From: Ctena decussata
Taxonomy: Eukaryota; Mollusca; Bivalvia; Lucinida; Lucinidae
DNA length: 64,000 nt
Direction of reading: 5' to 3'
NCBI GenBank assembly: GCA_963989385.1
Contig: OZ022514.1
Span: 25,709,222-25,773,221 of the forward strand
In this document: positions 11,471 through 22,661 of the stretch, in pieces
Layout: each line of letters opens with the position of its first letter
Numbering within the stretch: the stretch's first letter is position 1
The notes under the pieces: generated by a model
What the model was told of the DNA's origin: nothing
The model's database searches: none
What the model saw: only the letters and a program-made list of their open reading frames with translations
Made by a program: the position numbers and the translations under genes

Positions 11471-11825
11471 TTTTTTCTGTGTTCTGCTTACTGACGGTGC
11501 TAACTGATCTGTCGCAAAAATAAACACTGACCAGTAAAATAAGGTGCAACCTGGGTCATGGATTTTTTTAGTTTGCGTAGTTTTCCTTTATGGAACATAC
11601 GCGAACGAATTCAAAGAACCAAAACGCGAATGGTTAGCGCATTCGCGTTGATAGGTCAGTTTCTAACCGAAAAAGTACCTATGTTGAACTATAACCGAAA
11701 AGATGAGCCGCGTCTGCTGGATTTACGGTGTCAGCGCTGTCTTTGAATTTTCTTCCTGTCCAACCCATACGTCTATATTTTGTATTTTTTCTTATATCTT
11801 TTAAAGTTTGCAGACGTAAATTTGC
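11471..11825. other. no recognisable feature
   Basis: Unique-looking AT-rich sequence. The short open frame in it has no recognisable domain. Confidence 0.4.
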
Positions 11826-12105
11826 CGGGCCACGCAGTGCAATCGGTAAGGCACCTGACTCATAAGTCGGAGGTCCTGGGTTCGATACCTGGTCTGACCA
11901 CATACTATTGTTTCTCCTTCCGCTGATTCAAGAAGGACAGTTGTCAGTTACTGGCGAAAGTATGTGTACTTGGTACTGGTTAACCGCTTAGGAGGTCTAA
12001 GCCTGCCCAGGAAGAGTGTGGTTAGGTTAACTGACCGTCCCGACATGACCATAGCTGTTTACCGTGGACGTAAAGCAACAAATCAATCAGACCTAATTTT
12101 TGTAG
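11826..12105 (+). mobile_element. tRNA-derived SINE, plus orientation
   Basis: A tRNA-like head covers about 11828-11901. An A-box-like stretch (CAGTGCAATCGGTAAGGC) is followed by an anticodon-arm-like segment with CAT and the B box GGTTCGATACC. The body then runs through TTCCGCTGATTC, AGGACAGTTGTCAGTTACTG and a GTTTACCGTGGACGTAAAGC tail, ending near CAACAAATCAATCAG. The acceptor arms pair poorly, so it is a SINE head and not a tRNA gene. Confidence 0.7.
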
Positions 12106-12388
12106 TCTGTGTTACATACACTATGCAAAATAATATAGCAATTGTTTTGTATGTGCTAGATCCGCCATTATAGGCTTTTATTGTTACTTTATTGCATCAA
12201 GATACAAGCGCCGATCGCCCGAGATGGATTGCCAGGTAAAACAATTTAAGAATAATCAATTGCAGGGTCTATACTACCGTGACGCCATTTTTAAATCCAG
12301 TGTATGTAAAGGCCATTTTTGATCATGTGCCAAAGCCAAAACCATAATGACGTGGCAGTCGCTGTTAAATAAAGGAAACAAAGAAATT

Positions 12389-12626
12389 TGAGCCGCGACA
12401 CGAGAAAACCAACAAAGTGGTTGTGCGCAAAGTGCAGACTCAGATCAGTCTGGGCATCCGCCCATTCTGATCAGACCCTTCGTTTAGTGCTCAAAGGGTA
12501 GCTAAGGGTCTAAGCTACGTACATGCGGACGACGAAGACTCTGATCAGACTGGGCGGATGCCCAGGCTGATCTGAGTCTGCGCTGGGCGCACAACAACAT
12601 TGTTGGTTTTCTCGTGTCGCGGCTGA
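12389..12626. mobile_element. foldback element, GAGCCGCGACACGAC family, copy 2
   Basis: Same ends and arms as copy 1; the arms hold CAGACTCAGATCAGTCTGGG and its complement. About 238 bp. Confidence 0.9.
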
Positions 12627-12895
12627 TTTGTAAATGCTACGAGTATGAGGTTTACACAGTTTGAATATTTGACGTCCTTTCTCGATTTTACGTCATCTTC
12701 TTAAGACATTGTTTCTATTCGGTATTTCTTGAATCCCTTTTGAGTGTATGATTGTTTGGTATCTACCTGTATTCTGCGGTAAACAATTCTGAAAGAAAAT
12801 TTTTCCCAGTTACTGAGCATAAGTCGAAAGTCTTAGACTAACGTCATCATTATCTCACAGTAACGCCGCATTTCACCGAAGGAACTTCAGACTTA

Positions 12896-13035
12896 TGGCT
12901 GTATTCTAAGACCTCACTCACCTGTGAGTGAGTCAACTTTGTAGCCAGGGGGAGGATTATCCCATTGAAATTTGAGCAATATTCAGGATTAACTCAATGA
13001 GTGTAGCTGGAGTGACGTTCTAGAATACAGGCGTC
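12896..13035. mobile_element. small MITE with GGCTGTATTCTA ends
   Basis: GGCTGTATTCTAAGA at the left is complemented by TTCTAGAATACAGGCG at the right. A small inner palindrome, CTCACTCACCTGTGAGTGAG, sits in the left arm. Non-coding. Confidence 0.6.
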
Positions 13036-13994
13036 AAATTCAACATGCTATGATCCTTTAGTTGAGCCTATTGTTTTTCTCATGTTTTGATTCTCCATCC
13101 CATAAATCCTTGCACTATGGACCGAACTATAACGTTTTGACGTCAATGACGCATGCTAAGATTCGTAAGTGATTAAGCTTAATTACATCTTTCACATAAT
13201 CAGTAGCTTTGACAAGAAAATTGCGCAAATACGGTACAAATAACTCACATGCTTACCATTTTTGCGTTGCTCTTAGCAGGTGTGGATTTTCGATACCGAC
13301 CCCTACCACGCTTATCGCTGTTCCTGAATATCGATGTTAAAGATGGCTCTTGCAATTTTATAGAATCTTAAGCCCAAAATATGGTTTACTTCATAGTTAT
13401 TTAATTTTGCTCAATAGGAGAAAACGCGGTGACGTCATCGATAAGGATTTCCAAGGTATTCCCCACACTGGTTGGCAAAAAGTCGATAATCAATCACGCT
13501 ATATTGAACGTTTATTGGGTGATATTAAACTATGTAATTAATAATGCCGTATATTTTGCGCATTATGATGCATATTTTTATATAAATGATAACGCTGAGA
13601 AATGTAGGTATTTTAGTGTGAAATATCGTTCTATTCTCCTAATTCATTTAAATTGGTTCCGCATGAAAAGCTTTAAGATGTACGTTTTAGCATGGACACT
13701 CTAAAATAATGTGTCTATATCTGGTGTACATTTTGAAATTAAACCGGTTGTTTATTGTTTATGATGAATGTATCCGGTATTCAGCAGGTCTTTTGATAAG
13801 GAATGTCTTTAATTATCATATTTCAAAGAACGCCGCGGGTTTCCTACAGTGACAATGTCATATCAACTTGTATAATATAACCAACTGTTTTTGGCGGTGT
13901 GGCTAATTTAAATATCAAATAAAACTCGATTATTATAATCTATGATATTATAACATTAATATGCTTGTCCGCTAATAAAATATAAAGAGCAAAC

Positions 13995-13997
<3 letters not shown>
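13036..13997. other. no recognisable feature
   Basis: AT-rich sequence. Short open frames have no recognisable domains. Confidence 0.4.

Positions 13998-14041
<44 letters not shown>
13998..14041. repeat. (GA)n microsatellite
   Basis: About 44 bases of GA. A degenerate GA run also begins the second half of the following duplication. Confidence 0.95.
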
Positions 14042-14044
<3 letters not shown>

Positions 14045-14311
14045 TATTGTTTAGATGTCATGAGCTCGGACTAAATACTATGGTAATTACTGCATTTCAA
14101 AACAGAGAAGATTCTCTGTTTATATATTATCCTTTACCGTTTTATCAAACCATTAGAGAGAGAGAGGGAGACAGAGAGAGAAACAGACAGAGTGAATTTT
14201 CGTTCAGATGTCATGAGCTCGGACTAAATAATGTGCTAATTACTGATAGTAATTTCAAAACAGAAGGTTCTCTGCTTATACGTGTATATTATCCTTTACC
14301 GTTCTATAACA
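14042..14311 (+). repeat. diverged tandem duplication of about 120 bp
   Basis: Both 14042-14155 and 14192-14311 contain AGATGTCATGAGCTCGGACT, AATTACTG, TTTCAAAACAGA and ATTATCCTTTACCGTT in the same order. GA-rich sequence lies before each copy, so the unit is GA run plus about 115 bp. Confidence 0.85.
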
Positions 14312-15045
14312 TTCTCTTTTGAATCGCAGTCATGAATATAAATTAATTTACTTATTTATTTTTTACATTTTCTTATCCCTAATCAGATCAATATGTTTTA
14401 TTAATTTTGCATTACTTCTCGTTGGATACAAGTTTCTATATTTTATTGTCTTTCATTTTCTATTACCCGTGTTCTATTTAATAATCACCTTGATTGTCAA
14501 AAAGGTTTAAAGGTTAAAATACTGATCTTTAGTACCTCCGATTTATTGTATTTTTATTTCATTTATTTATTTTTCTTTTTAATATAAAAAGTCCTGTTCC
14601 GAAGCGAGTCAGTGCATGTCGAGTAATTAAATAACTTTAAATAATATTAAATAACTCTCTTTTTTCGCGCGACAAGCGATTAAAACAATATTTGCACTGG
14701 TTTTATCGGTTTCTATATATTCGCAGCTTTCTAAACTATATTTTACGCATTTCAGAGATTAATTTTCAGCAAAATCCCATAAAAGACCACTGTCTGTCGC
14801 TATCTTTTTGCCAACCAATCTACCCACGTGATCATCCGATGACGTCATTCCGGGGATTCCCGTTATCTCCTATATTGCGCTTGACTAATAAAAAAAATGC
14901 AAAACATAAAATATTGCCAAATTTATTTTGCATAGTATATTAACATTTTCACAAGTAGGTTTTACGAGCGTACTTTCCACTGTGCATCGAATAGGCGATG
15001 ACGGAGAGGGGTCTTTGCCTGTTTGGTCAGGCGATTTTTTTTTTA
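14312..15045. other. no recognisable feature
   Basis: AT-rich. A single TGACGTCA-type site is present near 14839. No gene supported. Confidence 0.4.
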
Positions 15046-15302
15046 ATTTGCAGACGTAAATTCTGTCGTCTGCATATTTTGACGCTTTAAATTCAATGTT
15101 TCAATGCACGTAATGCACGAACTCGACTGGGCATTTCGTGTTTTACGATTCTTAGTGTGAAGCACATTTTCTTTAAAAAAAAGAAAGAGTTTTTTTCACA
15201 CCAGGATTCATAAATCACAAAACGCCCAGTCGAATACGCCCATTGCATCATTGAATTTAAAGCGCCAAAACGCAGACGACAAAAATTTACGTCTGCAAAA
15301 TT
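15046..15302. mobile_element. foldback element with TTTGCAGACGTAAAT ends
   Basis: TTTGCAGACGTAAATTCTGT at the left and ACAAAAATTTACGTCTGCAAA-type sequence at the right are inverted. The arms also share GCGTCAAAAT/ATTTTGACGC-like and CGACTGGGC/GCCCAGTCG segments, around a TCTTT/AAAGA loop. About 257 bp. End fragments of the same type occur at 51533-51600. Confidence 0.75.
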
Positions 15303-16135
15303 CAAAAAGAAAAATAAAGTGTTTCACCCAAGCAATATTCATATTGAGAATTCAAGGAAAAAAAGGCAAGCAGTTTGAAGCGCTTCATTATTAGCCACCT
15401 CATCCAGATCTACGCTGTTTGGAAATTCGACTATTTTCAACTATTTTCAACTCTTTTCAACTCGGGCATTTCAAGTTTTCATGATTCAAAATTATCAAAC
15501 GTTCCTTAGTTCTTTTTTCACCCATCGGCTGACCCATGCCTATTTTAGCAATCCTTTGCAATGCAAAAAGAGTGTTTATGCAATACCCCTCAGTCGTGTT
15601 CATGCTCGTGCGCTATTGTGGGCGTTAGCAAAATTATTCACCTGTTGCGTTTAGCTCAGTTTCTAAGTCACGAAAAGGGACTCATAGTCTTCAAACTTGC
15701 TGCATTTGAACATCTGAGGAAGTTCTACTAGATTCAATTATGCGTATCGGGCCAGGACCTATATTTCATGGTCAAGTGATTTCCAGTTCATCTGAAGTAT
15801 GATGTATGATGAATATTATATCTTGGGGTAATAAGTCAGTATGGCTCGATGCTCGATCTCAACACAAAAGTGGGGCTCAGTGACCTATATTTCATGGTTC
15901 AGAGATTTTTGCCTTGCATCTTGAAGTCTATTTGATATAAGAACATGATTCGAGGCTATGCCGATCATCTTATCTTTTTTCGCCATTGAGTTTAATAAAT
16001 GCAAGATTCGATTTATCATGACACTAAAATCGCATTTTATTAGCGAATTTTGCACTGAAACGTCACGATTTCGCTATTAGAAAACACGACGTTTTTATGA
16101 ACGTCAACGCACGTTATTTAAGAAATAGATCAGCT
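15303..16135. other. non-coding, one partial hairpin fragment
   Basis: About 15360-15415 resembles half of the GGCAAACAGCGTAGATC hairpin family (51645, 62343). The 15430-15470 stretch holds a threefold AACT(A/C)TTTTC repeat. No gene. Confidence 0.4.
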
Positions 16136-16275
16136 GTAGCAGTGAATTGTTGAGTAATAATTCACTGTTTTGAGGTCAGTTGTAAAGTAGATCATATCAC
16201 GAGCGCGGAGCGCGAGTGATATATCTACTTACAACTGACCGACAAACTGTGAATTATTACTCAACAATTCAATGC
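16136..16275. repeat. 140-bp palindrome
   Basis: The left arm (GAATTGTTGAGTAATAATTC, GGTCAGTTGTAA, GTAGAT) is complemented by the right arm (ATCTACTTACAACTGACC, GAATTATTACTCAACAATTC). The centre is CACGAGCGCGGAGCGCGAGTG. Confidence 0.85.
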
Positions 16276-16884
16276 TAGAGCTGAACTATTTCGATTCTTA
16301 CACTCATAAACGCTGAAAAACTAGTCTTTTGATTCAAACTCTCCCAACCTTCCTGCCAGCGCGTTCATGCTTCCGCCAATATTCTTAACTGTATCTAAGC
16401 TAAATGTACGTTTTTATGGCGATTTTAGAAAGAAAAGTAGACGTTACACCGTCTAACGTCTCAAAACGTCACAAAATTACGTCAGTAATCGCAGTGACGT
16501 CAGCAATTAGACTCACGCGCTCCGTAACCGTGAATTGTTGCAGAATAAAACACGGCAACTTTCCATTGCTTCTATAGGCGCACTGTGTTAGAATTGCATA
16601 TTTAATCCACAAGTTGATTATCGTTTTTAATGCATGGCTTTATTACACTCTCAGATGCGACGTCATATGATAAATGTTGGTTCAGCATTGTATGCGAAGT
16701 GGGAACACAAGAAACACTTTTATTAATGAAACATATTAGAACATAAAGTTGGCAGTAAGCAGCCGCTTTGCACTGCCAGCAACGGTGTTTGTCACTGCCA
16801 CTATTGATCAGTTGATTGCTGGCAGTGTTCATACCGCTGACAATGTTCAGTCACGAGCACCTTAACTAGTTGGCAGTTTGAGTT
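16276..16884. other. no recognisable gene
   Basis: It contains several TGACGT/ACGTCA sites (16470-16505) and CACTGCCA repeats near 16770-16840. No coding sequence recognised. Confidence 0.4.
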
Positions 16885-17003
16885 TTTTGGGTTGAAACGT
16901 AATTCTAGTGAATGGTTGAATTCAGGTTAAAACGAAATTCTAGTGAATGGTTGAATTCAGGTTAAACCTGAATTCAACCATTCACTAGAATTTCGTTTCA
17001 AGA
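16885..17003. repeat. duplicated segment followed by its inverse
   Basis: GTGAATGGTTGAATTCAGGT occurs twice in direct order. Its exact reverse complement follows immediately, so two direct copies and one inverted copy meet at GGTTAAACC. Confidence 0.9.
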
Positions 17004-17106
17004 CTTGACACTGTCACTGCTTCACTGCTATGTCGCTGCTTCAGTTTTTCCACTGCCAGGAATCATGAGTATATTGCTGTTAGTGCTTGTCAGTAAACAA
17101 TAAGCA

Positions 17107-17425
17107 CACTGTAAAAAATCCGTAGATTTTACGGTAGAATACCTAGCAACCAGCTGCCATTCCATTCTCCGCTATTTTTACGGGCGTCTGCTTGTAAAAC
17201 ATTTTTAGAAATCTCGATATGGTAGTGTTATGCTGACTGACCGCACTCGAAAATACCTTTATAGTGTTGAAGGGCTATATGACCAAAACAGTATCTGTCT
17301 TATTCTACCCTACTCAGCGTGTTGATTCCGCCAATGTTTACGGGCGCCTGTAAATTAACGTGAAATAGACTGGCAGCTGGTTTGCCAGGTATTCTACCAT
17401 AAAATCTGCGGATTTTTTTACACTG
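17107..17425. mobile_element. CACTGTAAAA MITE, copy 1
   Basis: CACTGTAAAAAATCCGTAG at the left and CGGATTTTTTTACACTG at the right are inverted. The subterminal parts AGATTTTACGGTAGAATA and CCAGCTGCC also pair with the right end. A second copy lies at 58103-58422, with shared interior GCACTCGAAAATA and GTTGAAGGGCTAT. Confidence 0.8.
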
Positions 17426-17890
17426 CGCAGTGACTGATAGCAGTGACATACTAATAAACAGTATAACTGCTGGCACAATATATCAAAATTTACTATACTT
17501 TAAGCTGAAACATGGCTGCCCGATAGTCCGATATATAAAATGTTTTAATTTCCAAGTATTGCAAAATGTTCTCTGTTTAGCACAGCAATCAGCAAACTCA
17601 TAAAGACTGTGCTTGCCTTTAAAACTATACCTTTTCTTATTCATCAGACAGAATAAACCTTTAAATCAACCGATTTCCCGCTATTTTATACGTGATTAAA
17701 CCTTCATTAGCATAAATTGTTGGTTTTTATCTTCATTTGGGAAGGCAATACCTCGATTAGCGTAGGAAGTAGAATCATGGCACAGACTATTGCAGACATC
17801 AGACCCACTTTTATTACCTTGACTCATTACTGCCTGGTGAACGGTATTTTCTCCCACTTTTGCATATATAAGATAGGCTCTCGGCTCATA
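17426..17890. other. no recognisable feature
   Basis: AT-rich sequence between two palindromic elements. No gene seen. Confidence 0.4.
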
Positions 17891-18057
17891 TAAGAAAAAT
17901 AGAATCTATCATTGGTCTCCGATGCGGACAGGGAAATCCCAACCCGAGGGCATACGGGGTGTGTCGGAAACGAGGCTTGCTTCCGACACACCCCGTATGC
18001 CCTCGGGTTGGGATTTCCCTGTCCACATCGGAGACCAATGATTGATTATTTTTCTTA
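17891..18057. repeat. near-perfect palindrome of about 165 bp
   Basis: The left arm (CATTGGTCTCCGATG, GACAGGGAAATCCCAACCCG, GGGCATACGGGGTGTGTCGG) is followed after a loop of about 12 bases by its complement. The outer bases, TAAGAAAAATAGAATC on the left and GATTGATTATTTTTCTTA on the right, are shared with the foldback at 37.4-38.4 kb and its half copy at 47.2-47.8 kb. Confidence 0.9.
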
Positions 18058-18823
18058 CCTACGATAATATTAACTTCAAATTGAACGGGGAACTAATAGG
18101 CCCATTTCATGCGAACGTGTACAAGTGTAAGTAGTACAACCGTGTCACCCTCATGGCTGCTGTAGTGAACAAACAAGTAAAAGATAGGTCCTTGACAAAT
18201 CCGCATTTTTAGATTTTCTAATTGAAATTTATATCAAAGACAAAATTTGTATTGAGACGACTACAGAAAGCGCGTGTATGACGTTAATTGTGACGTAACG
18301 TCAACGTCATTTCAAATGTCAGTTGGTAACGTCTTCAAAATGGCGGCCTCCTCGACAGTGTTTGTCACGGTGAACCATTGACTATTTTGGATCTTTTTCC
18401 GACTTTAAGACCTTGAAACAGGCTATAATGGGATTATAAAGAATGAATAACCTTTCTTGGGTTGGATTTTATCGATGTTGCAATTCATTCCTATGAAAGA
18501 ATAATGCATAAAGTATGGAATCGCCAAGCCGGGCGCGCCGTATTTCAAGGAGCGCGTAGTGGTACACAGAATTCAAGCTCGTGTGAGCTGTCCCAGCCCA
18601 TGGGCAAGACAGAATTTTCCAGCACCGCTAAAATAGAACAAACTCAATTTTTTTTCTTTTGTCTTCTGATTTTTTTATGCCATGTGGTGGTCATATAACG
18701 TTTCATTTAAGCAAGAGGCTTGGAGGTGTCAGTTGCCTTTCAGATCATGTTGCTGCTCATTAACTGAACAAAACCAAGTACTATCAATGCTTTCGTTCTT
18801 GTTTCCAAGAGCTATATATCCAC
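18058..18823. other. no recognisable gene
   Basis: It contains TGACGT-type sites at 18280-18310 and an ATG-initiated frame at 18462-18698 without recognisable domains. Confidence 0.4.
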
Positions 18824-19011
18824 ATGCCGTTATTTTCCTCGTCAACAGGTGTCAAACCTGTGAAATTGGCTCCCGTAGAATTCAATGCAAAATCAGGCTC
18901 AATTCACAGCACGAGCCAAAGTTCCATAACATTCACTGGCCAATTAGATATCATAACCAGATTAGATCGGCATCTGTACTCTTCAAAAATAGACAAATCT
19001 TCATATCATTT
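18824..19011 (+). other. open frame of unknown nature
   Basis: A 60-codon frame that includes KLAPVEFNAKSGSIHSTSQS. It opens after a possible acceptor (CAACAG at about 18842-18847) and is cut by the start of the element at 19012. I do not recognise the protein. It may be an old exon or chance; another open stretch lies on the far side of the inserted element at 20105. Confidence 0.2.
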
Positions 19012-20104
19012 TTGTCGAGCCCGCTTGCGGTGAGCGAGACATAGTTGTTACAATTTCAGTTCGGTGTATGTCCGTGCGTGCGTTAGTGCGTGCGTGCGTG
19101 CGTGCGTTAGTGCGTGCGTGCGTCCGTCCGGATTTGTCCGGGCCATAACTTCTACATTTATTCATGGATTTCAAAATAATTTGGCACAATTGTTCTCCTT
19201 GATGAGTAGAAGTGCCTTTTGAAACATTTGATCAGGTAGGTCCAAGGTCAAGGTCACACTTGAAGGTCAAATGATAAAATGGCCATAAATTGAGCTTGTC
19301 CGAGCCATAACTTCTACATTTACGAATGGATTTCAAAATAATGTGGCACAATTGTTCTCCTTAATGAGTAGAAGTGCCATTTGAATCATTTGTTCAGGTA
19401 GGTCCAAGGTCAAGGTCACACTTGAAGGTCAAATGATAAAATGGCCATAAATTGAGCTTGTCCGAGCCATTTCTTCTACATTTGTGGATGGATTTCAAAA
19501 TAATTTGGCACAACTGTTTTCCTTGATGAGTAGAAGAGCCATTTGGAACACTTGTTCTGGTAGGTCCAAGGTCAAGATCGCACTTGAAGGTCAAATGACA
19601 AAATGGCCATAATTTGAGCTTTTCCGAGCCATAACTTCAATATTTACAAATGGATTTCAAAATAATTTGGCACAATTGTTCTACATGTTGAGTAGAAGTA
19701 CCATTTGGAACATATGTTCAGGTAGGTCCAAGGTCAAGGTTGCACTTGAAGGTCAAATGACAAAATGGCCAAAAATTGAGCTTGTCCGAGCCATTACCTC
19801 TACATTTATGCATGGATTTCAAAATAAATTGGCACAATTGTTCTTCTTGCTGAGTGGAAGTGTCAAGTGACATACATGTGTGGGTAGGTCCAAGGTCAAG
19901 GTCACACTTGAAGGTCAGATATTGTAATTGTCATAAATTGAGCTTGTCTGGGTCATCACTTCTACTTATTTTCCTTTGTGAAAATTTGAAAAAAAGAAGA
20001 AATATGCTTGCTAAGCATGATGTTGTTTGGCTTCTTTCCAGAGTGAAGCAGTTACTTAGTCTTGACATACTTATAGGTCACTATAGCAAACAGCGGGCTC
20101 GACC
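19012..20104 (+). mobile_element. element with GTCGAGCCCGC ends carrying a 162-bp array
   Basis: It begins GTCGAGCCCGCTTGCGGTGA and ends CAAACAGCGGGCTCGAC, so the outer 11 bases are inverted. Inside are a GTGC/GTCC-rich microsatellite (19070-19135) and the 162-bp array, then about 130 bp of AT-rich sequence. It has no coding capacity. Array-bearing non-autonomous elements of this type are known in bivalves; the class of this one is not resolved. Confidence 0.55.
19141..19960 (+). repeat. tandem array, 162-bp unit, five copies
   Basis: The anchor GCCATAACTTCTAC recurs at steps of exactly 162 bases (about 19142, 19304, 19466, 19628, 19790 and 19952). Each unit holds GGATTTCAAAATAATTTGGC, TTGTTCTCC and GTCCAAGGTCAAGGTCACAC. 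The constant length despite base changes indicates spread by unequal exchange. Confidence 0.95.
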
Positions 20105-20294
20105 AGTTGTCCCTGGACAACCTTCTAGTTTTACAAGACTTCTTACACCGCCTCCGGATTGCGTCAATAAAAGCAAACCGCAGTGCTTCCCCTCGACTTC
20201 TGACAGATATAGTCCTGCAAAAGATCATGTATTTGAGGCTCATTGGCTTAGAAAATTAATGCTTCATATTCTAGGAACAAATCAAATACATGCA
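20105..20294 (+). other. open frame of unknown nature
   Basis: A frame runs from inside the preceding element into this stretch (including VNKSKPQCFPSTSDRYSPAK). Base composition is less AT-rich than the surroundings. No domain is recognised. Could be a fragment of an unknown transposon protein or an exon. Confidence 0.2.
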
Positions 20295-20500
20295 ACTCTC
20301 GATATCTCGAACATTGATATCTCAAAATATCGTCTTAAATCAAAAAAAAATATTTCCTATTTTTATTTACATTTCAGCTCCTGTTATCTCCAACTACTTA
20401 TATCTCAAAGTAAATTTTTGTGGTACCAGAAAATTTACTCTGAGATATCAGTAGTTTGGGATGAAATTCTACTTTGAGATATTGAGAGTTGACTGTACAT
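20295..20500. mobile_element. pogo/Tigger-like MITE, copy 1
   Basis: The ends (AACTCTCGATATCTCGAACA and ATATTGAGAGTTGACTGTA) are inverted, followed by pairs of AACTACT/AGTAGTT and TTTACT.TGAGATAT segments around GGTACCAGAAAATTTACT. The same plan occurs at 35483-35657 and 41827-42030. CAGT-type ends next to TA fit pogo-related elements; this class is inferred. Confidence 0.65.
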
Positions 20501-20589
20501 GCAACAGAATACCTTCAGGAATGAAAATCTCACCTCTGAACAAGGCAGCGTATTTTTTATACTGACAAAGTCGACAGAGGCCCTATAGT

Positions 20590-21200
20590 AATCATCTCGT
20601 CCGTCCGTCTGTCCGTCCGTCATGTTTTCGTGTCCGCTCCATAACTCTGAAACCTTTTGAGATATTTTCACGAAACTTGGTACAAATGTTAAGAATTATC
20701 AGACAATCTGCAAATATAAGGAACCGTTACTTCAACTACATTTTGTACTGAATTATGCTCCTTTGTGATTTTAGTATGGAAGTCATGTCCGCTCCATAAC
20801 TCTAAAACGGTTTGAGATATTTTCACGAAATTTGGTACAATGTGAAACATTATCAAACAATGTGCAGAGAGAAAGAACCATAACTTAAACTATATTTTAA
20901 CTGAATTTTGCCCCTTTGTAATTTTTAGTATGGAAACAGTCCGATCCATAACTCTGAAACCGTTTGAGATACTTTCGCGAAACTTTGTACAAATGTAGAA
21001 CATCATCAGACAATGCGCAGAGAACAAGATCTGTAACTTCACCTACTTTTTTTGACGGAATTATAGCCCTTTGTAATTTGCAGTTCGGAAATCTTGTCCG
21101 CTCCATAACTCTAAAACCTTTGAGGTATTTTCACGAAACTTCGTATAAATGTAAAACATTATCAAACGCGAACAAGAACTGCAACTCCACCTACTTTCTT
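20590..21200 (+). repeat. tandem array, about 155-bp unit, four copies
   Basis: GTCCGCTCCATAACTCT recurs at about 20632, 20787, 20939 and 21096 (steps 155, 152, 157). Each unit holds GAGATATTTTCACGAAACTT, GTACAAATGT and CCTTTGTAATTT. It starts with a CGTCCGTC microsatellite, as does the 162-bp array, though the units are not alike. Confidence 0.9.
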
Positions 21201-21315
21201 TACTGAAATAAAGAACTATATTAGCACCCTACGACCCCGGAAGCAATTTTTGACAGGTCTGACACTAACAAGCATCGAGCCTTTACAATGTCATTTTTAT
21301 CACCAGACATGTCAT

Positions 21316-21549
21316 TGACTAACCCTTTTTAGACCGGATACCCGTTTTGGGGACATTATGCAAACAGTGCAGACCCGGTTCAGACGCCGCAAAACGCGGC
21401 GTCTGATCAGGGCATACATTGTTTGCTTGCAGGAATTTCTATGCAAAGTACAATAAAAGTGAAAATATTCACCAGAAACCCCTAAAACTAGTAATGGGAT
21501 TATCTGAATGATAAGAATGGACAAGTCCACTGGTCAAAAAAGGGCTAAA
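21316..21549. mobile_element. AACCCATTTATG-type MITE, copy 2
   Basis: Ends GACTAACCCTTTTT and AAAAAAGGGCTAAAG are inverted. The interior has CAGACGCCGC/GCGGCGTCTGATCAGG and GGACAAGTCCACTGG, matching copies at 5.5 and 41.3 kb. Confidence 0.65.
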
Positions 21550-21697
21550 GTACCATTAGGCACCTATCCATTTGTTAGGCTTCCATAATTTAGAATTATT
21601 TGTATTATCGTAATTGATACCTTCAAATAGAAATTAAAACTTTATGGTTTCAGTCTCTATGGAAACAAATCTAATTATAGTACATCGTCTCAAGAAA

Positions 21698-21935
21698 TGA
21701 GCCGCGACTAGACAAAGCCAACAATGTGGTTGTTCGCCCAGCGCAGACTCAGATCAGCCTGGGCATCCACCAAGTCTGATCAGACTCTTCGCTAAGCGCT
21801 TAATGGGTAGCTAAGGGACTAAGCTACCTCCATGCGGATAGCGAAGACTCTGATCAGACTGGGCGGATGCCCAGGCTGATCTGAGTCTGCGCTGGGCGCA
21901 CAACCACATTGTTGGTTTTGTCGTGTCGCGGCTCA
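21698..21935. mobile_element. foldback element, GAGCCGCGACACGAC family, copy 3
   Basis: Begins TGAGCCGCGACTAGAC and ends TCGTGTCGCGGCTCA, with long complementary arms (AGACTCAGATCAGCCTGGGC and its inverse). One of the best preserved copies. Confidence 0.9.
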
Positions 21936-22618
21936 AATGTGTTCTTGGCCAAAGCGAATGCAGAAAATTCAGCTAAGATACAAGACCTACTGCGGAAGCA
22001 CCCTTGTAATAGCGCTGAGCGCGATTAATTGGGTATTGCGAGAGGGAGGCAAGGTGCGGAGTCGAGGGTTTATGGTGCGGATTCGGGCAGGGCGGGCGCG
22101 CGTGCGTCCTTTTATTGTCAGTCATCAGTCATGACCGGCTCAATTCAGTTTTATATTGTAAAGGATATTCTGATAAAAAGTTGTTTTTCGTAATTACTAT
22201 AATAGTTAAAAGATTTCATATATAATCTAAAAATATAAGTTGTGTTCATTCAAGAACAAAACACATCATTTTTGCGAAATGCTGTATAAAACATTTATTA
22301 TTTCAAATTTTGTACATAAATGATATGTAAAATGAAAATAAAACTTTTGCTTTCAGATTGAGAGGAGTGATGTGTAAACTCGGGTCATACGTAGCCTGCT
22401 GGAACGAAAAGTTGTTCAAACGGTCCTGGTCACAGGTTTAAACATATTTTATTGTCTTTGTACACAAAAAAGTACAAACAATGGGGTCGGGCTACAAGTT
22501 CTCACAACATTAGTTACAGCCCTTCCCCTAAAACATGGTATTCAAAAGCCAACATGGCACAAACTAGATCAACCATATGAAACTGCAATATTTTACATAA
22601 ATACAAACATTAAACATT
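21936..22618. other. no recognisable gene
   Basis: GC-rich patch at 22010-22110, otherwise AT-rich. No supported coding region. Confidence 0.4.
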
Positions 22619-22661
22619 TATAAATAAATAAATAAATAAATAGATAAATAAATAAATAAAT
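22619..22661. repeat. (TAAA)n microsatellite
   Basis: About ten TAAA units with one interruption. It lies downstream (on the minus strand) of the LINE and could mark an old retrotransposon tail, but the LINE end is not defined. Confidence 0.85.

Noticed and set aside
11828..11901. Functional tRNA gene (CAT anticodon)
   Set aside because: The A and B boxes are good, but the acceptor arms do not pair and a SINE body follows.
19854..20477. 207-residue plus-strand frame as a gene
   Set aside because: It starts in the 162-bp array and ends in a pogo-like MITE; only the middle stretch is unexplained.
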